Source of the DNA: Plantago elongata
Taxonomy: Eukaryota > Streptophyta > Magnoliopsida > Lamiales > Plantaginaceae
Length of the DNA: 32,458 bases
Assembly (NCBI GenBank): GCA_036897095.1
Contig: JAYMSP010001417.1
Location: forward strand, 1-32,458
Reading direction: 5' to 3'
Below are positions 1 to 9,489 of the stretch, piece by piece. Below the pieces are notes generated by a model. It did not search any database, had not been told where the DNA came from, and was given only the letters and a program-made list of their open reading frames with translations. The position numbers and the translations under genes were made by a program. Position 1 is the first letter of the stretch. Every line of letters begins with the position of its first letter.

Positions 1-1133
1 CAAGTTAAACAAAAATGTGGAATGACAGGACACAATCAAGATGCAGTTTCACGGGATAACATGAATAGCAGGATATCACGTCCGAATCACGATACGTTCA
101 GAATTTAGGATTCAACAGATTCACTATTAACTAGACAGTCGCAATTAGTACTCAGGTCGGGTTAGTCAGTAGGTCATCGCGTAGCGAAAGTAACATTAGA
201 CAGACATATAAGGAAGCAGAAATAAACACTGCAACTTAAGACAAGGAAAGATGACACTTTAGCTTTTTCCAGGGTCTGATGCCGAAAGCCAGTTATCACT
301 CACCTTCAAAGTCGTGCAGATCAGCTAGCTCAGCGTCTCCGGCTGTCGAAGCAGAGATTCCGGTGAAGTGGCGACAAACCGTGGCGCACGAAGGCGGAGA
401 TCGGTAGAGAGTGGAGAGGAAGGAAGAAGCAATTGGGATTGAAGTGTTGTGTAGCTAATTTTCTTGTGAGTTCGCAGGGGAAGGAGAAATGGCACGGGAA
501 GTCGGTATATATAACCGAGGGACGGAAAATGGTGCACGGAGGTGATAACACGCGGCGTGCCACGCGGCGATGCATGTGTGCTGGCTCGAGCTTGCCGGTT
601 CGTGGAGGAATCGGCCAGAAATGGTGCCGGCTTGGCGTGACGCCGGCGTGGAGAGAACGGCCGTCGGCACGGCGCAAACGGTTCCGGTATGGCCGATCGA
701 TGTGGAGCGGATAGCCGTGGCGGTTTGGTGCCGAGCCGGATGAAGGAACGAAATTGATTTGGGGAGAAATGGAGTTTGGCACGGTTTGGTTTGGGTGGAG
801 TGACGGAGAAGACTCAATTTGAGTCTACTGTATGTTTATGTGGACTTGCATATTTATCTGGTACCTTCTAGATCCCGAACGGTTCGTAAATAAATTCCAG
901 AAAATTATGAAATCGATTCCTGGATGATCCTAGAGTCGAACTTGAGCCGTACCAAAAATAAAATAAATATTTTTATTTTATTATTATTTTATTACTCGTT
1001 AATAATTTTCTGACGTTTTCACGTGACGTTTAATGGTTTAATTTTTACCTCAATATTCACGGTTTAATTTTGAAATAATAGAATTAATTTTTAAATAATT
1101 TCTAACACGTACCAAAATTTTACGGTCGTTACA
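1..1133 (-). mobile_element. Gypsy-type LTR, cut by the window edge
   Basis: Read on the minus strand, this begins at 1133 with TGTAACGACCG, a start common in plant Ty3/Gypsy LTRs. AT-rich sequence follows, then a GC-rich block (about 800-330) with a TATA box at 514-506 and a pyrimidine-rich leader. This order (U3, TATA, leader) fits an LTR of more than 1.1 kb. The other end lies outside the window, so whether it is a solo LTR or part of a full element is unknown. The proline- and serine-rich frames between 325 and 817 read through the leader and match no protein I know. The boundary at 1133 is supported because the next base continues an RNase H reading frame. The Gypsy assignment rests on terminus and layout only. 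Confidence 0.6.
506..514 (-). promoter_or_regulatory. TATA box of the Gypsy-type LTR
   Basis: Minus-strand TTATATATA sits between a GC-rich upstream block and a leader rich in C and T. That is where an LTR promoter is expected, with transcription running towards position 1. Confidence 0.45.
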
Positions 1134-1514
1134 CTACGGGACTCGGCTAGAAACTGGTTATGGGGTTTCAACAAGGTTATTCCCTGCCCCATAGTCGAAG
1201 AAGCTGAAATCCAAGCACAAATCCACAGATTGAAGTTAGCATGGAAGTCAACCGCAGCGCACGTTGAAATTGAAACTGATTGCTTGTGCATTCACACGGA
1301 TGTGACGAATGAGGAAGATGGTTATGTTCATTTGTGAGATCTCATAAAAGAGTGTAAAGAATGCTTACACAAGCCATGAAGCTATGTCTTCCGATGAATT
1401 CCGCGAAGCGGAAATGACCTTTTTAATTTCCAAACTAAATTATATACTTTTAGTAACGAGGAGGACTGGTTTTGGACTCGATCCCTTCAATTCAGGGGAA
1501 TGTTTAACCTCTAA
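1134..1514 (+). pseudogene. RNase H-like domain fragment (non-LTR reverse transcriptase type)
   Basis: One frame starting at 1134 reads LRDSARNWLWGFNKVIP, then VEEAEIQAQ, an HVEIETDCL segment and IPRSGNDLF. These follow the order of the plant RNase H-like domain (RVT_3 type) found at the end of LINE-like polyproteins and in stand-alone plant proteins. The frame runs about 126 codons to TAA at 1512-1514 and has three in-frame stops, all TGA. The start of the domain, with the first catalytic Asp, is missing because the Gypsy-type LTR abuts codon 1. The downstream NEEDWFW and MFNL residues resemble the usual short tail of these proteins. It is clearly non-functional. Whether it came from a LINE or a host RNase H-like gene cannot be told. 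Confidence 0.6.
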
Positions 1515-2500
1515 CGTCGTCTAAGAGCAACTTTTATCCTCTCTTTACCAAATTTTTTTCATATATACTCACTCCGTATTTTATTTATCTTTCCTGGTTA
1601 ATACCATTCAACTTCGAGTTTGATTAATCACATATAATACTTTTAATGTATTTAAAAAGTATATATCAAAGATAAAATATAACATTTTGATAATAAAAAA
1701 AATTAATACTCTTTTACCAACATTTTTCTGAGTAGCTTACAGATTAATTTTGTATGCATTGAAAAAAAAGAACGGGTAAATAAAATTGAAAGGGAGAGTA
1801 CAATTTGTCAAATTCGGTGTCCTCACCCATAAATAATTACATCACTGCACTTTCCGGTCTGGAATTCAATTTTCAATTAGTTTGGCCGTTTCAATTACAA
1901 TTACTCATTTTCATTTAATTAGAAAATTTATTTAATAATATAATTACTATATTTCATATTTTACTCATTATCTCTTTTACTTTATTTATTTTTATCAAAA
2001 AGTTCTTAAAGGTGATCACGAATAATTGAATACTAAGTCTCATAAAATTTCCGGAGAGATCGGAGACACCCTTAATTTTTAAAATATATTATCTCATTTT
2101 TATATAAATAGTAGGTGCTTTAGCTTTTACCAATAATTATCTAACTTTTATGTTATATCTCTATATTGTGTAAATGGATGGAACTGTCTAATTTTTAATA
2201 TATATATTATATAATTTATACAACATATTATTTAATTTTATAATTATATCTTTTAGATTTTTCACTATATTATTTAATTTTTAGATTGTAGTCTAATTTA
2301 TAAAAAATTTCTCTAATTTTTAGATGATGTTAAATTTAAACTTTTACATATTTTTGGAGTTAAAAGATCCGCAAAATATAATCAAGTCAAGTTGTGAAAA
2401 AAAAAAGTATAAGTATAATTGTATCGAAAATGTGGGGTCTCATAATTGAAACCGGGAACAGAGGAGTATCAAAATTAATTAACAGAGTCATATTTGAGTA
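1515..2500. other. AT-rich intergenic sequence
   Basis: Strongly AT-rich sequence with short homopolymers and no convincing reading frame, RNA gene or repeat boundary. It separates the RNase H pseudogene from the 3' side of the minus-strand gene that ends at 2686. Confidence 0.6.
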
Positions 2501-2602
2501 CAGTATACCTTCCTAAGTTCCTATGATCCTAACCATAGTGAGTTAGTCACCACGGGCCAGCAAGATAAAAGAACAAGCCCGATAATTAAAAGTGCTCTAC
2601 AA

Positions 2603-2627
2603 GATCAATCCGGATCTCTGATTGATC
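2603..2627. repeat. Short inverted repeat in the 3' flank of the small membrane-protein gene
   Basis: GATCAATC (2603-2610) and GATTGATC (2620-2627) are perfect 8-base inverted arms around 9 bases. The site lies about 60 bases beyond the stop codon of the 2686-3000 gene and could form a hairpin in its 3' UTR. No function is implied. Confidence 0.5.
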
Positions 2628-2685
2628 ATAGGAGCCCGGAGGGAATACAAGCATAGAAATTAAAGAAAAAACCCAACTAAAAGTA

Positions 2686-3000
2686 CTACTTAGGAGACTT
2701 AGTAGGATGCGTATCTTCCGGCGTGCCAACACCAACCGCAACACGAGCGACATCACCCGCGGTGGCTTCGGGTTTCTTCTTTGTGTAGATGGTGAAATAC
2801 CAGAGTGCACCTACCATGGCGGTGCCGGCAAGAGTGATGCCCATCATATTATACGGCAAACCCCTCCTCTGATGGAGAATTTCGCCTGGGTTGTGGCCCG
2901 GTGGACGCTTCGAAGCTTCAACTCCCATTCTTTTGATCTCCTCTGAACTCATATTCGTCGTGTCTGCATTTTTTCTCCAGTCTTCATTTCCAGATGCCAT
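2686..3000 (-). CDS. Small single-pass membrane protein of unknown function, 104 aa
   Basis: The start is the ATG at 3000-2998, the only in-frame ATG of the open frame; a minus-strand TATA box at 3080-3069 leaves a leader of about 40 bases. The product opens with a hydrophilic, charged segment (residues 1-45, MASGNEDWRKNADTT...). Next comes RRGLPYNMM, then one hydrophobic helix at about residues 52-71 (GITLAGTAMVGALWYFTIYT) followed by a KKK stop-transfer cluster. The tail is polar and ends in THPTKSPK. There is no classic cleavable signal peptide. Size and layout resemble small plant proteins thought to sit in mitochondrial or other inner membranes, but I cannot name the family. It looks like a single-exon, intact host gene. 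No neighbouring gene suggests a role. Confidence 0.75.
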   Translation of the reverse strand: MASGNEDWRKNADTTNMSSEEIKRMGVEASKRPPGHNPGEILHQRRGLPYNMMGITLAGTAMVGALWYFTIYTKKKPEATAGDVARVAVGVGTPEDTHPTKSPK

Positions 3001-3068
3001 GTCCTTTGAATTTGATGAGCGTAGTGTATTTGGTTTGATGTGCGTTTTGGAAAAAATATTGGAACAAG

Positions 3069-3080
3069 TATATATATATT
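3069..3080 (-). promoter_or_regulatory. TATA box of the small membrane-protein gene
   Basis: A run of alternating T and A (minus strand AATATATATATA) lies about 70 bases upstream of the ATG at 3000. That spacing fits a plant core promoter with a start site near 3040. Confidence 0.55.
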
Positions 3081-3459
3081 GAGTTTGAGAGAGATTGCCA
3101 CGTTTCAGTTTTGGAGTTGCATGCAATTGAAATGTGGCGTTTCCTGCGATTACTTCACTACCACGTGCCTCTCCTCAATGGGTTAATCTATGATAGTGAA
3201 TTGAAAGAACTTTTAAAATTTATTAAACGATAAGAGAATAATTTAAGCTCAAAGTATGTTGGCTAGTGGAAGATCTACCATATAGTTAATGTGATTCAAC
3301 TACTTATATTTTTTTACCAAAATTTCTTTCATTAAATCACTACAATTTTATTGTTCAATGTATATATTTGCCCCTTAAAGTACAATAAACACCTCCAGAC
3401 CTTCTCCTTTCACATGTCACATTCTCATCCATCATTTTTATTGTTTTTAAATTTTAGTT

Positions 3460-4385
3460 TTCTCCACTTCAAAATGTTTATAACTTGAAAAATAAAGATG
3501 TAGAAAATAAATAAAAATCACCAACAATTTTATATTTTCGAGATCTTTTGATATATATCACTCTCAACTATGTTTGAATTATTATTTTGATATATATAAA
3601 AATTACTAACAACTTTATTTGAAACTTAAAAAATGATAAAATAATTCTAAAACTACAATGATACTAATTTTAACTTTTAAACACTATAAATATCTTGACT
3701 ATATAAGAATAATCATTTATATTAAAAAATATCGGTACCCGAATTCGATGCTCGATACTCGTGTTCAATGCCCGGTATCTATATTCGATGTCCGTTCTCC
3801 GTGTTCAATGTGCACAGTACCCGTGTTTGATGTCTGATATCCAAAGCAATGCCCGGTAACCGTAACCATTGCCCGATATGTGTCCGATGTCCAGTCCAGT
3901 ATTCGAATTCGATGCTCTATACTCATGTTCGATGTCCGGTATTCGTATCCGATGTCCGTCACCCGTGTTTGATGTTCGGTATCTGTAAGCAATGTCCGAC
4001 AACCGTACCTATTGGCCGTCCGTCACTCGTATCCAATGCGGGGTACTCATGTTTGATGTCCGGTGTCCGTAAGCAATGTCTGATAACAGTACTCATTATG
4101 TGTATGGTGCCCAGCCAGGTTACCCAATATGATCATATCATGTTGCTAGTTTAATTATTGCCTCAATATAATAAAATTGCACTTGTGAACTTGTTTTACA
4201 ATTTATTAAGATTCAAATAAAGTCGTTAGTGATTTTTATAGATCTCGAAAAAATAATTCAAACATAGTCAAAAGCAGTCTCTATTTATATATCTCGAAAA
4301 AATATAGTTGTTGGTAATTTTTATGTATTTTTATCAATTTTTTATGTTAAGTTATAGACGTTTTAAATTGGACAAAATTAAATTT
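3460..4385. mobile_element. Long inverted-repeat element (fold-back or MULE-like)
   Basis: The left arm (about 3460-3645) matches the reverse complement of the right arm (about 4200-4385) over roughly 180 bases at about three in four positions. Shared landmarks are ACTATGTTTGAATTATT, TCGAGAT, CCAACAA and TATAACTT. Each arm carries an internal direct repeat around AAAAATYACYAACRA, so the arms are themselves partly duplicated. A minisatellite fills the space between them. There is no transposase. Similarity may extend out to CACATGT near 3412 and 4440, but a target-site duplication could not be fixed, so the ends are approximate. Long arms with tandem repeats inside are known from plant fold-back and Mutator-like elements; the class is an inference. 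Confidence 0.6.
3732..4128. repeat. Degenerate 20-base minisatellite with higher-order structure
   Basis: About 19 imperfect copies of a unit like CCGGTATCCGTGTTYGATGT, mostly 20 bases (18-25). Successive copies are not equally related. Recognisable types (ending TTCGATGT, GTTTGATGT, AAGCAATGT, an ATTG-containing type) recur in the same order two to three times, giving a higher-order period of roughly 120-155 bases. Reading frames here on both strands (for example 3849-4154 +, 3765-4002 -) are products of the repeat and not genes. Confidence 0.8.
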
Positions 4386-4684
4386 ATAGAGAAAGATAAA
4401 GAGGTAAAAAAATGAACTAGTGAAATGAAGAAAAGAACATGTGGGCCCATTCAATTATTCTTCCATGGTTAGTACACAAATATGTACTATTTGATAAAAA
4501 TTGTATGAAGTTGTTGATGATTTTGTTGGCCAAAGAAAATTGAAAGAAATGCAGTGGATCAGTATGGATTAGTAAAAAATCCGTTGGTTGGTGCATTGAA
4601 TGTGGAATGTCAAGAGTTGGAATGAGAGAAGTCCCAAATGATTAAAATTGAGGAAGAAGGAACTAGATATAAGACCAATGTTTA
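4386..4684. other. Spacer between the inverted-repeat element and Copia I
   Basis: AT-rich sequence with no gene. GGGCCC at about 4443 and the CACATGT-like outer ends of the inverted-repeat element are the only landmarks. Confidence 0.4.
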
Positions 4685-5354
4685 TGTTAAGGGATTGGGC
4701 CCCTGGGGCACCCATACATTTGAAGGGGGAAGACCTAGGTGCACCTACACATGCACCTGCCTGGCTCCACGGGCCCGGGTTCGGGGTCGTGGTCTAGGGC
4801 TGCGTATAATCTTTTTGAGCCAAAAACATATTTTGTCTGGTCAAGCCCAAATCGAAATCTAAAATAGAAGAGGCCCAACTCGGTTGGGTTTGCAGTGAAC
4901 GAATATGTCCGCTCGCTTAACGGATTTAACCTTTCGTTGGATGTGTCTGAACTAGAAAAATTCGAAACTTGTGTCTGTTCGAATTTTTTTCTCTGCATAG
5001 ACCTGTTCGCAAAAGGCCACATATGCTAAGATTGCAACTCTTCCAAATTATAAATAGAACCCCCTAGGTTCGGATTTAACACACATAATCCAATCCTTCT
5101 TTCCTTCTCTTCTTTCTCTCTAAAAAGCCTGAACTTTCTATTCAGCCAAGTTTGTCAAGTTAGTAATTCAGTGCTAGAATTCTAACTTTCTATTATTCTA
5201 TCTTGGGAGACTATTTGTTGTTAACCGTAAGCACTAGAGTGGTTCAAACAAAGTCCTAAGGACCGAGGGCCACCCTCTGCTCAGCAGATTATTTCTTCTC
5301 TATGTTTCTAACCACATCTTCATACACCCACTCCGAAACCAACAACTTAAGACT
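4685..5354 (+). repeat. Copia I 5' LTR and leader region
   Basis: A GC-rich start (4700-4800), a TATA box at about 5050 (ATTATAAATAG) and a CT-rich transcribed leader (5095-5130) precede gag, as in a plant LTR plus untranslated leader. The usual TGGTATCAGAGC primer site was not seen, so the LTR/internal boundary cannot be placed. No second copy was found for comparison. Confidence 0.5.
5047..5057 (+). promoter_or_regulatory. TATA box of the Copia I LTR
   Basis: ATTATAAATAG is followed about 30-60 bases downstream by pyrimidine-rich sequence typical of a retrotransposon start site, upstream of gag on the same strand. Confidence 0.5.
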
Positions 5355-6632
5355 TTGATTAATGTATCGAAGAGGTCTACTGCTGCTGATGTTCCTGTTG
5401 TTCGTGTGAATGCTGCTCTTGCTATCCATGGGGAGAAACCTGAGAAATTCATGGGGACGAATTTCAAGCAATGGAAAATGAAGATGAAGATCTACCACGC
5501 TACCATTGGGCTGGCGAATTTCCTCACTGCCAACCCTCCCACTCCTCCAGTTCTACAAGAGGTTGAAGAGAATGTTATGGCTACGGAGGCAGTGCAAGAT
5601 GTGCATGACGAAATTCGAAAGAGGCAACTGGCCTACAATGCTTGGGGTCACATCGACTTTTTCTGTATGAATTACATTCTTAATTGTCTTTATGATTCCC
5701 TCTATACTACTTTCTACGAAGTCAGTTCCGCAAGAGAATTGTGGGAAAAACTGGATTGCAAGTACTGTGCACAGGATGCAAGTACGAAAAAGTTCATTGT
5801 GGGGAAGTTTCGGAACTTCCGGATGAATGACTCTATGTCAGTTATGAGTCATGTTATGGAGTTCCGGATGATTCTCCATGAGTTGGAATGGGAGGGCATG
5901 AAGCCAAATGAAGCTTTCCTGGTTGCGCCTTTAATTTAGAAACTCCCTCCCTCGTGGAATGAGTTTATGAGTTATCTCAAACTGAAGACGAAGGAAATGA
6001 GGCTCGAGGAGTTGATCGTTAAGCTTCAAATCCAGGAAGATAACCACAGGGCTTTGGGTAAGGGAAAACATCCCATGGATGCCAAGGCTCACGTGGTGGA
6101 TTCGAAGGGAAAGTCCAAGAGGAGATCCCAGAAGAAGCATAAGCAGCGCGAAGGGGACGTGAAGTCCCAAGGGAATGGAGGGACCTTCGGGAATTCAGGA
6201 ACGTCCAGGAAGATCAAGGGAAAGTGCTTCAATTGTGGGAAGTCAGGACACATGAAAGTGGACTGCAACTCTCTCAAAAATGAAAAGGCCAACGTTGCTG
6301 AGACCAATCAGGATCATATGGTGGAGGACCTGGTGAATTCCTTTACTGCTGTGGTCCTGGAGGCAAACTTGGTTGAGAATCTGAGGCAATGGTGGATAGA
6401 CACGGGTGAAATTCGATACATCTGTTCTGACAAGGGTGCCTTCTCCACCTACATGCCGGTGAAGGACAAGAAGTTGTGCATGGGAAATGATGCAACTTCT
6501 GGAATGAAGGGAGTCATTAAGGTAGTTCTCAAGATGACTTCTGGAAAGAAGCTGATACTGAATGAAGTGATGCACGTCCCGAACATACGCAAGAACTTTG
6601 GTGTTTGGACCACTGTTGGTCAAAGCAGGATT
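5355..6632 (+). pseudogene. Copia I gag and protease remnant
   Basis: One frame covers the gag domain (KFMGTNFKQWKMKMKIY, typical Copia gag), a basic linker and one CCHC zinc knuckle at 6225-6266 ([14 protein letters not shown], all four ligands present). A protease remnant follows. A TAG at 5937-5939 interrupts it, and no ATG lies near the frame start; the first in-frame ATG is well inside gag. The protease core reads [12 protein letters not shown] where the family has D-[ST]-G-A, so only DTG remains of the active-site loop. A frameshift near 6597 separates this frame from the next segment. It is inactive as written. Confidence 0.8.
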
Positions 6633-7636
6633 TAAGATTACTTTTGAGTCGAGTCAGTTTGTAATGTTGAAGAATGATCAGTTTGTAGGTAAGGGCTACA
6701 TCAGTGATGGGCTCTTTAAGATGTATGTTATGTCTGTACTCCGCTTCTTTGAGAGAAATGAAATAAAGACCTTTACCTACTTGTCTGAGTTCTCTAATTT
6801 ATGGTACAATAGATTAGGACATACAAACTACAAATCAATTCGAAAGTTAATCAGGTAAAATCATTTCCTTCCTTTGAATGCGATTCTCAAACTAAGTGCG
6901 AAGTTTGTGTGGAAGCAAAGTTGACTAAGACACCATTTCATTCAGTAAAGAGAACCACTACTCATCTAGAATTAATCCACAGCAACCTGTACAATTCGAA
7001 GATTGTGCAAACTAAAGGAGGGAAAAAGTACTTTGTTACTTTTATTGACGATAGCACAAGGTATTGTTATGTTTACTTGCTAAGAAGTAAAGATGAAACT
7101 TTACAAGCATTTAAACATTACAAGAATCTGAAGTTGAGAACCAACTTAGTACTTGAATTAAGGTAATTCGAAGTGATGGGAGTGGAGAGTATGGAGCACC
7201 ATTTAAAGCATATCACTCTCAGATTGACATCATTCATCAAACTAATGCACATTACTCACCTCAATCAAATTGTGTTGCTGAGCGCAAAAACTGCACTCTC
7301 AAGGAGATAAAGATTGCACTATTAATTGATTCTGGTTTATCCCACAATTTATGGGGGGAGGCTATTCTCACGGCTATTACTATTCTTAACAGAATACCTC
7401 GAAAAAATAGTGATGTTACTCTATATGAACTATGGAAGGGTCAACAACCATCATATAAACACTTGAAAGTGTGGAGTTTCTTGTATAAGGTAGAGATACC
7501 TAAACCAAAGCAAGTCAAAATTGGACCCAGGATAGTGGACTGTATATTCATAGGATATGCAAATAACAGTAGTACTTATCGTTTCTTAGTGCATAAGTCA
7601 CTGATACCAGATATCCATGAGGGTACAATTATTTAA
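6598..7636 (+). pseudogene. Copia I integrase remnant
   Basis: Contains the pre-integrase motif LWYNRLGH near 6800, the Cys pair CEVC at about 6899, and a DDE integrase core spread over three frames (6598-6858, 6909-7166, about 7164-7636). The second Asp (RSDGSGEY) and the Glu (VAERKN) are present. The first catalytic Asp, normally in HSDL, is Asn at 6984-6986. The PQQN motif reads PQSN. With at least two frame breaks and a lost catalytic residue, it cannot encode a working integrase. Confidence 0.8.
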
Positions 7637-7764
7637 TCAAGAAATGTGAGTTTCTTTGAAGACGTTTTTCCTATGAAGGAAAAGAAAGAAATAGTCTCTC
7701 GTAAAGGATATTATGAAACATCGATAGGCTCAAATGTGGGGTACCAAAACCAACTGGCTCTACG

Positions 7765-7920
7765 CCAAAACCTGAAGGTTCACCTCCTCATGAGAATGTT
7801 GCAGAACCTAAAGGTTCATCATCTCCCGAGAAGGTTGTAGAACTTGATGGTTCACCTCCTCCAGAGAATGCATGAAGCTACACTTCCTGAACCTGAAAGT
7901 TCACATCAAGAGAATGCTGA
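7765..7920 (+). repeat. Degenerate internal repeats in the integrase-RT linker
   Basis: Three to four imperfect copies of a unit of about 45 bases containing CCTRAAGGTTCAYCWYCT and GAGAATG. They encode Pro-, Glu- and Ser-rich linker sequence between the integrase C-terminus and the reverse transcriptase. Copies differ by point changes and small indels. Confidence 0.55.
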
Positions 7921-8695
7921 GGTTCCTGATGTTGAACCAAGGAGGAGTAAGAGGACAAGGACTGAGAAGGATTTTGGTCCTGATTTTCTTACCTACATGG
8001 TGGAAAACGAACCAAAGACAATCCAAGAGGCAATGTCCAACCATGATGCAACTCTTTGAAAAGAAGCCATTGAGAGCGAAATGGAATCCATACTGAATAA
8101 TCATACTTGGGAATTGGTTGGTCTTCCTCCGGGAAATAAACCTCTGGGTTACAAGTGGATAATCAAACGCAAGTATAAATCAGATGGAACCATTGATAAA
8201 TACAAGGCTCGTCTAGTAGTCAACGGTTGCATACAGAAGGAGGGTCTTGATTATTTTGACACATACTCTCCTATGTCAAGATTAACTTCCATTGGAGTAT
8301 GCGCTACATGGTCTTGAGATACATCAAATGGATGTTAAAACAGCTTTCCTAAATGGAGAGTTGGAAGAGGAAATCTATATGGAACAACCTGAAGGGTACG
8401 CGGTTCCAGAAAAAGAGAAGCAGGTTTGTCGTCTTGTCAAGTCATTGTATGGACTTAAGCAAGCTCCTAAACAGTGGCACGTGAGAACACATTGAGGTTA
8501 AAAGGCTTTTTTATAAATGAATGCGATAAGTGTATCTATGTAAAAGATAACCCTGAGTCATTTGTCATGATATGCTTATACGTAGATGACATGTTCATTA
8601 CTGGAAGTAGTCTAGAATTGATCATGAAAACCAAGCAAATGTTGCAACACTTTGACATGAAAGACTTGGGTATGTCGGATTTAATCTTAGAATAA
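7844..8695 (+). pseudogene. Copia I reverse transcriptase remnant
   Basis: Starts with the EPRRSKRTR-type linker, then NHTWELVGLPPG, YKWIIKRKYKSDGTIDKYKARLV, HQMDVKTAFLNGEL and YVDDM at about 8579-8593, all classic Copia RT blocks in order. The catalytic Asp of QMDVKTAF and the YVDD pair survive. TGA at 8057-8059, frameshifts near 8290 and 8478, and a further break near 8680 disable it. Conserved sequence continues in another frame to about 8812. Confidence 0.85.
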
Positions 8696-8841
8696 AGATT
8701 TCTAAGACATCCGAGGGTTTGGTCCTATCAAAATCTCATTACGTTGAAGACGTATTGAAGAGATTTGGGGTCTTTGATTGTGCACCTGTGAAAACACCTA
8801 TGAACATGAGTTAATGTTTAGACAAACATAGTGGTGAACCC

Positions 8842-9489
8842 GTGGAACAATTGCAATATGCTTGGATAATAGGCAGTTTAATGTACCTAATGAACCGCAC
8901 TCGTCCGGATATTACATATGCGGTCAACAAGTTGGCCAAATTTACGCGTAATCCAGGAAGTGACCAGTGTAAGGCACTAAATCATCTATTAAGTTACTTG
9001 AAGTACTCAATAGATTATGGATTACACTATGGAAGATATCCAACGGTATTGGAAGGGTAGACCAATGCAAAAATTGGATATCTGATAGTACGAACACCAA
9101 GTCCACAAGGGGTATGTGTTTACCATCGGTGGAGGGTTGTTTCTTAGAGATCCTATAAACAAACTTGCATCGCCCGATCGACGATGGAATCAAAATTCAT
9201 AGCTTTAGACAAAGCTAGAGAAGAAGCTGAGTGGCTTCGAGAATTCTTAGAGGACACCCCTTGTTGGGAGAAACCTATGCCTTCCGTGACAATACACTGT
9301 GACAATATGTCAGCTTTAGGAAAGGCAGAAAGTAACATGTATAATGGCAAGTCTAGACACATGTGTCGTAGACACAAGTCCATTAGGCAATTGATCTCTA
9401 CAGGAGTTATCACTATTGATTACGTGAAATCAAAGGATAAAATTGTGGATCCACTAACCAAAGCTATACCTAAAGATCAATTAAGTTGA
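8842..9489 (+). pseudogene. Copia I RNase H remnant
   Basis: The segment 8842-9060 carries the conserved IGSLMYLMNRTRPDITYAVN block between RT and RNase H. A stop at 9058-9060 and shifts to about 9180 break the middle. From 9184 the frame resumes with MESKFIALDKAREEAEWLRE, a HCDNMSAL segment (metal-binding Asp), and YVKSKDKIVDPLTKAIP. This is the C-terminal end of the Copia polyprotein, ending at TGA 9487-9489. Confidence 0.8.

Noticed and set aside
325-817. Overlapping open frames on both strands, up to 150 codons
   Set aside because: They lie in the GC-rich leader of an LTR, overlap in several frames and show no domain.
3765-4154. Open frames of 65-101 codons on both strands
   Set aside because: They read through the 20-base minisatellite; the repetitive protein is a by-product of the DNA repeat.
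4638-5022. Frames of 74 and 95 codons on opposite strands
   Set aside because: They overlap the Copia I LTR promoter and have no recognisable features.
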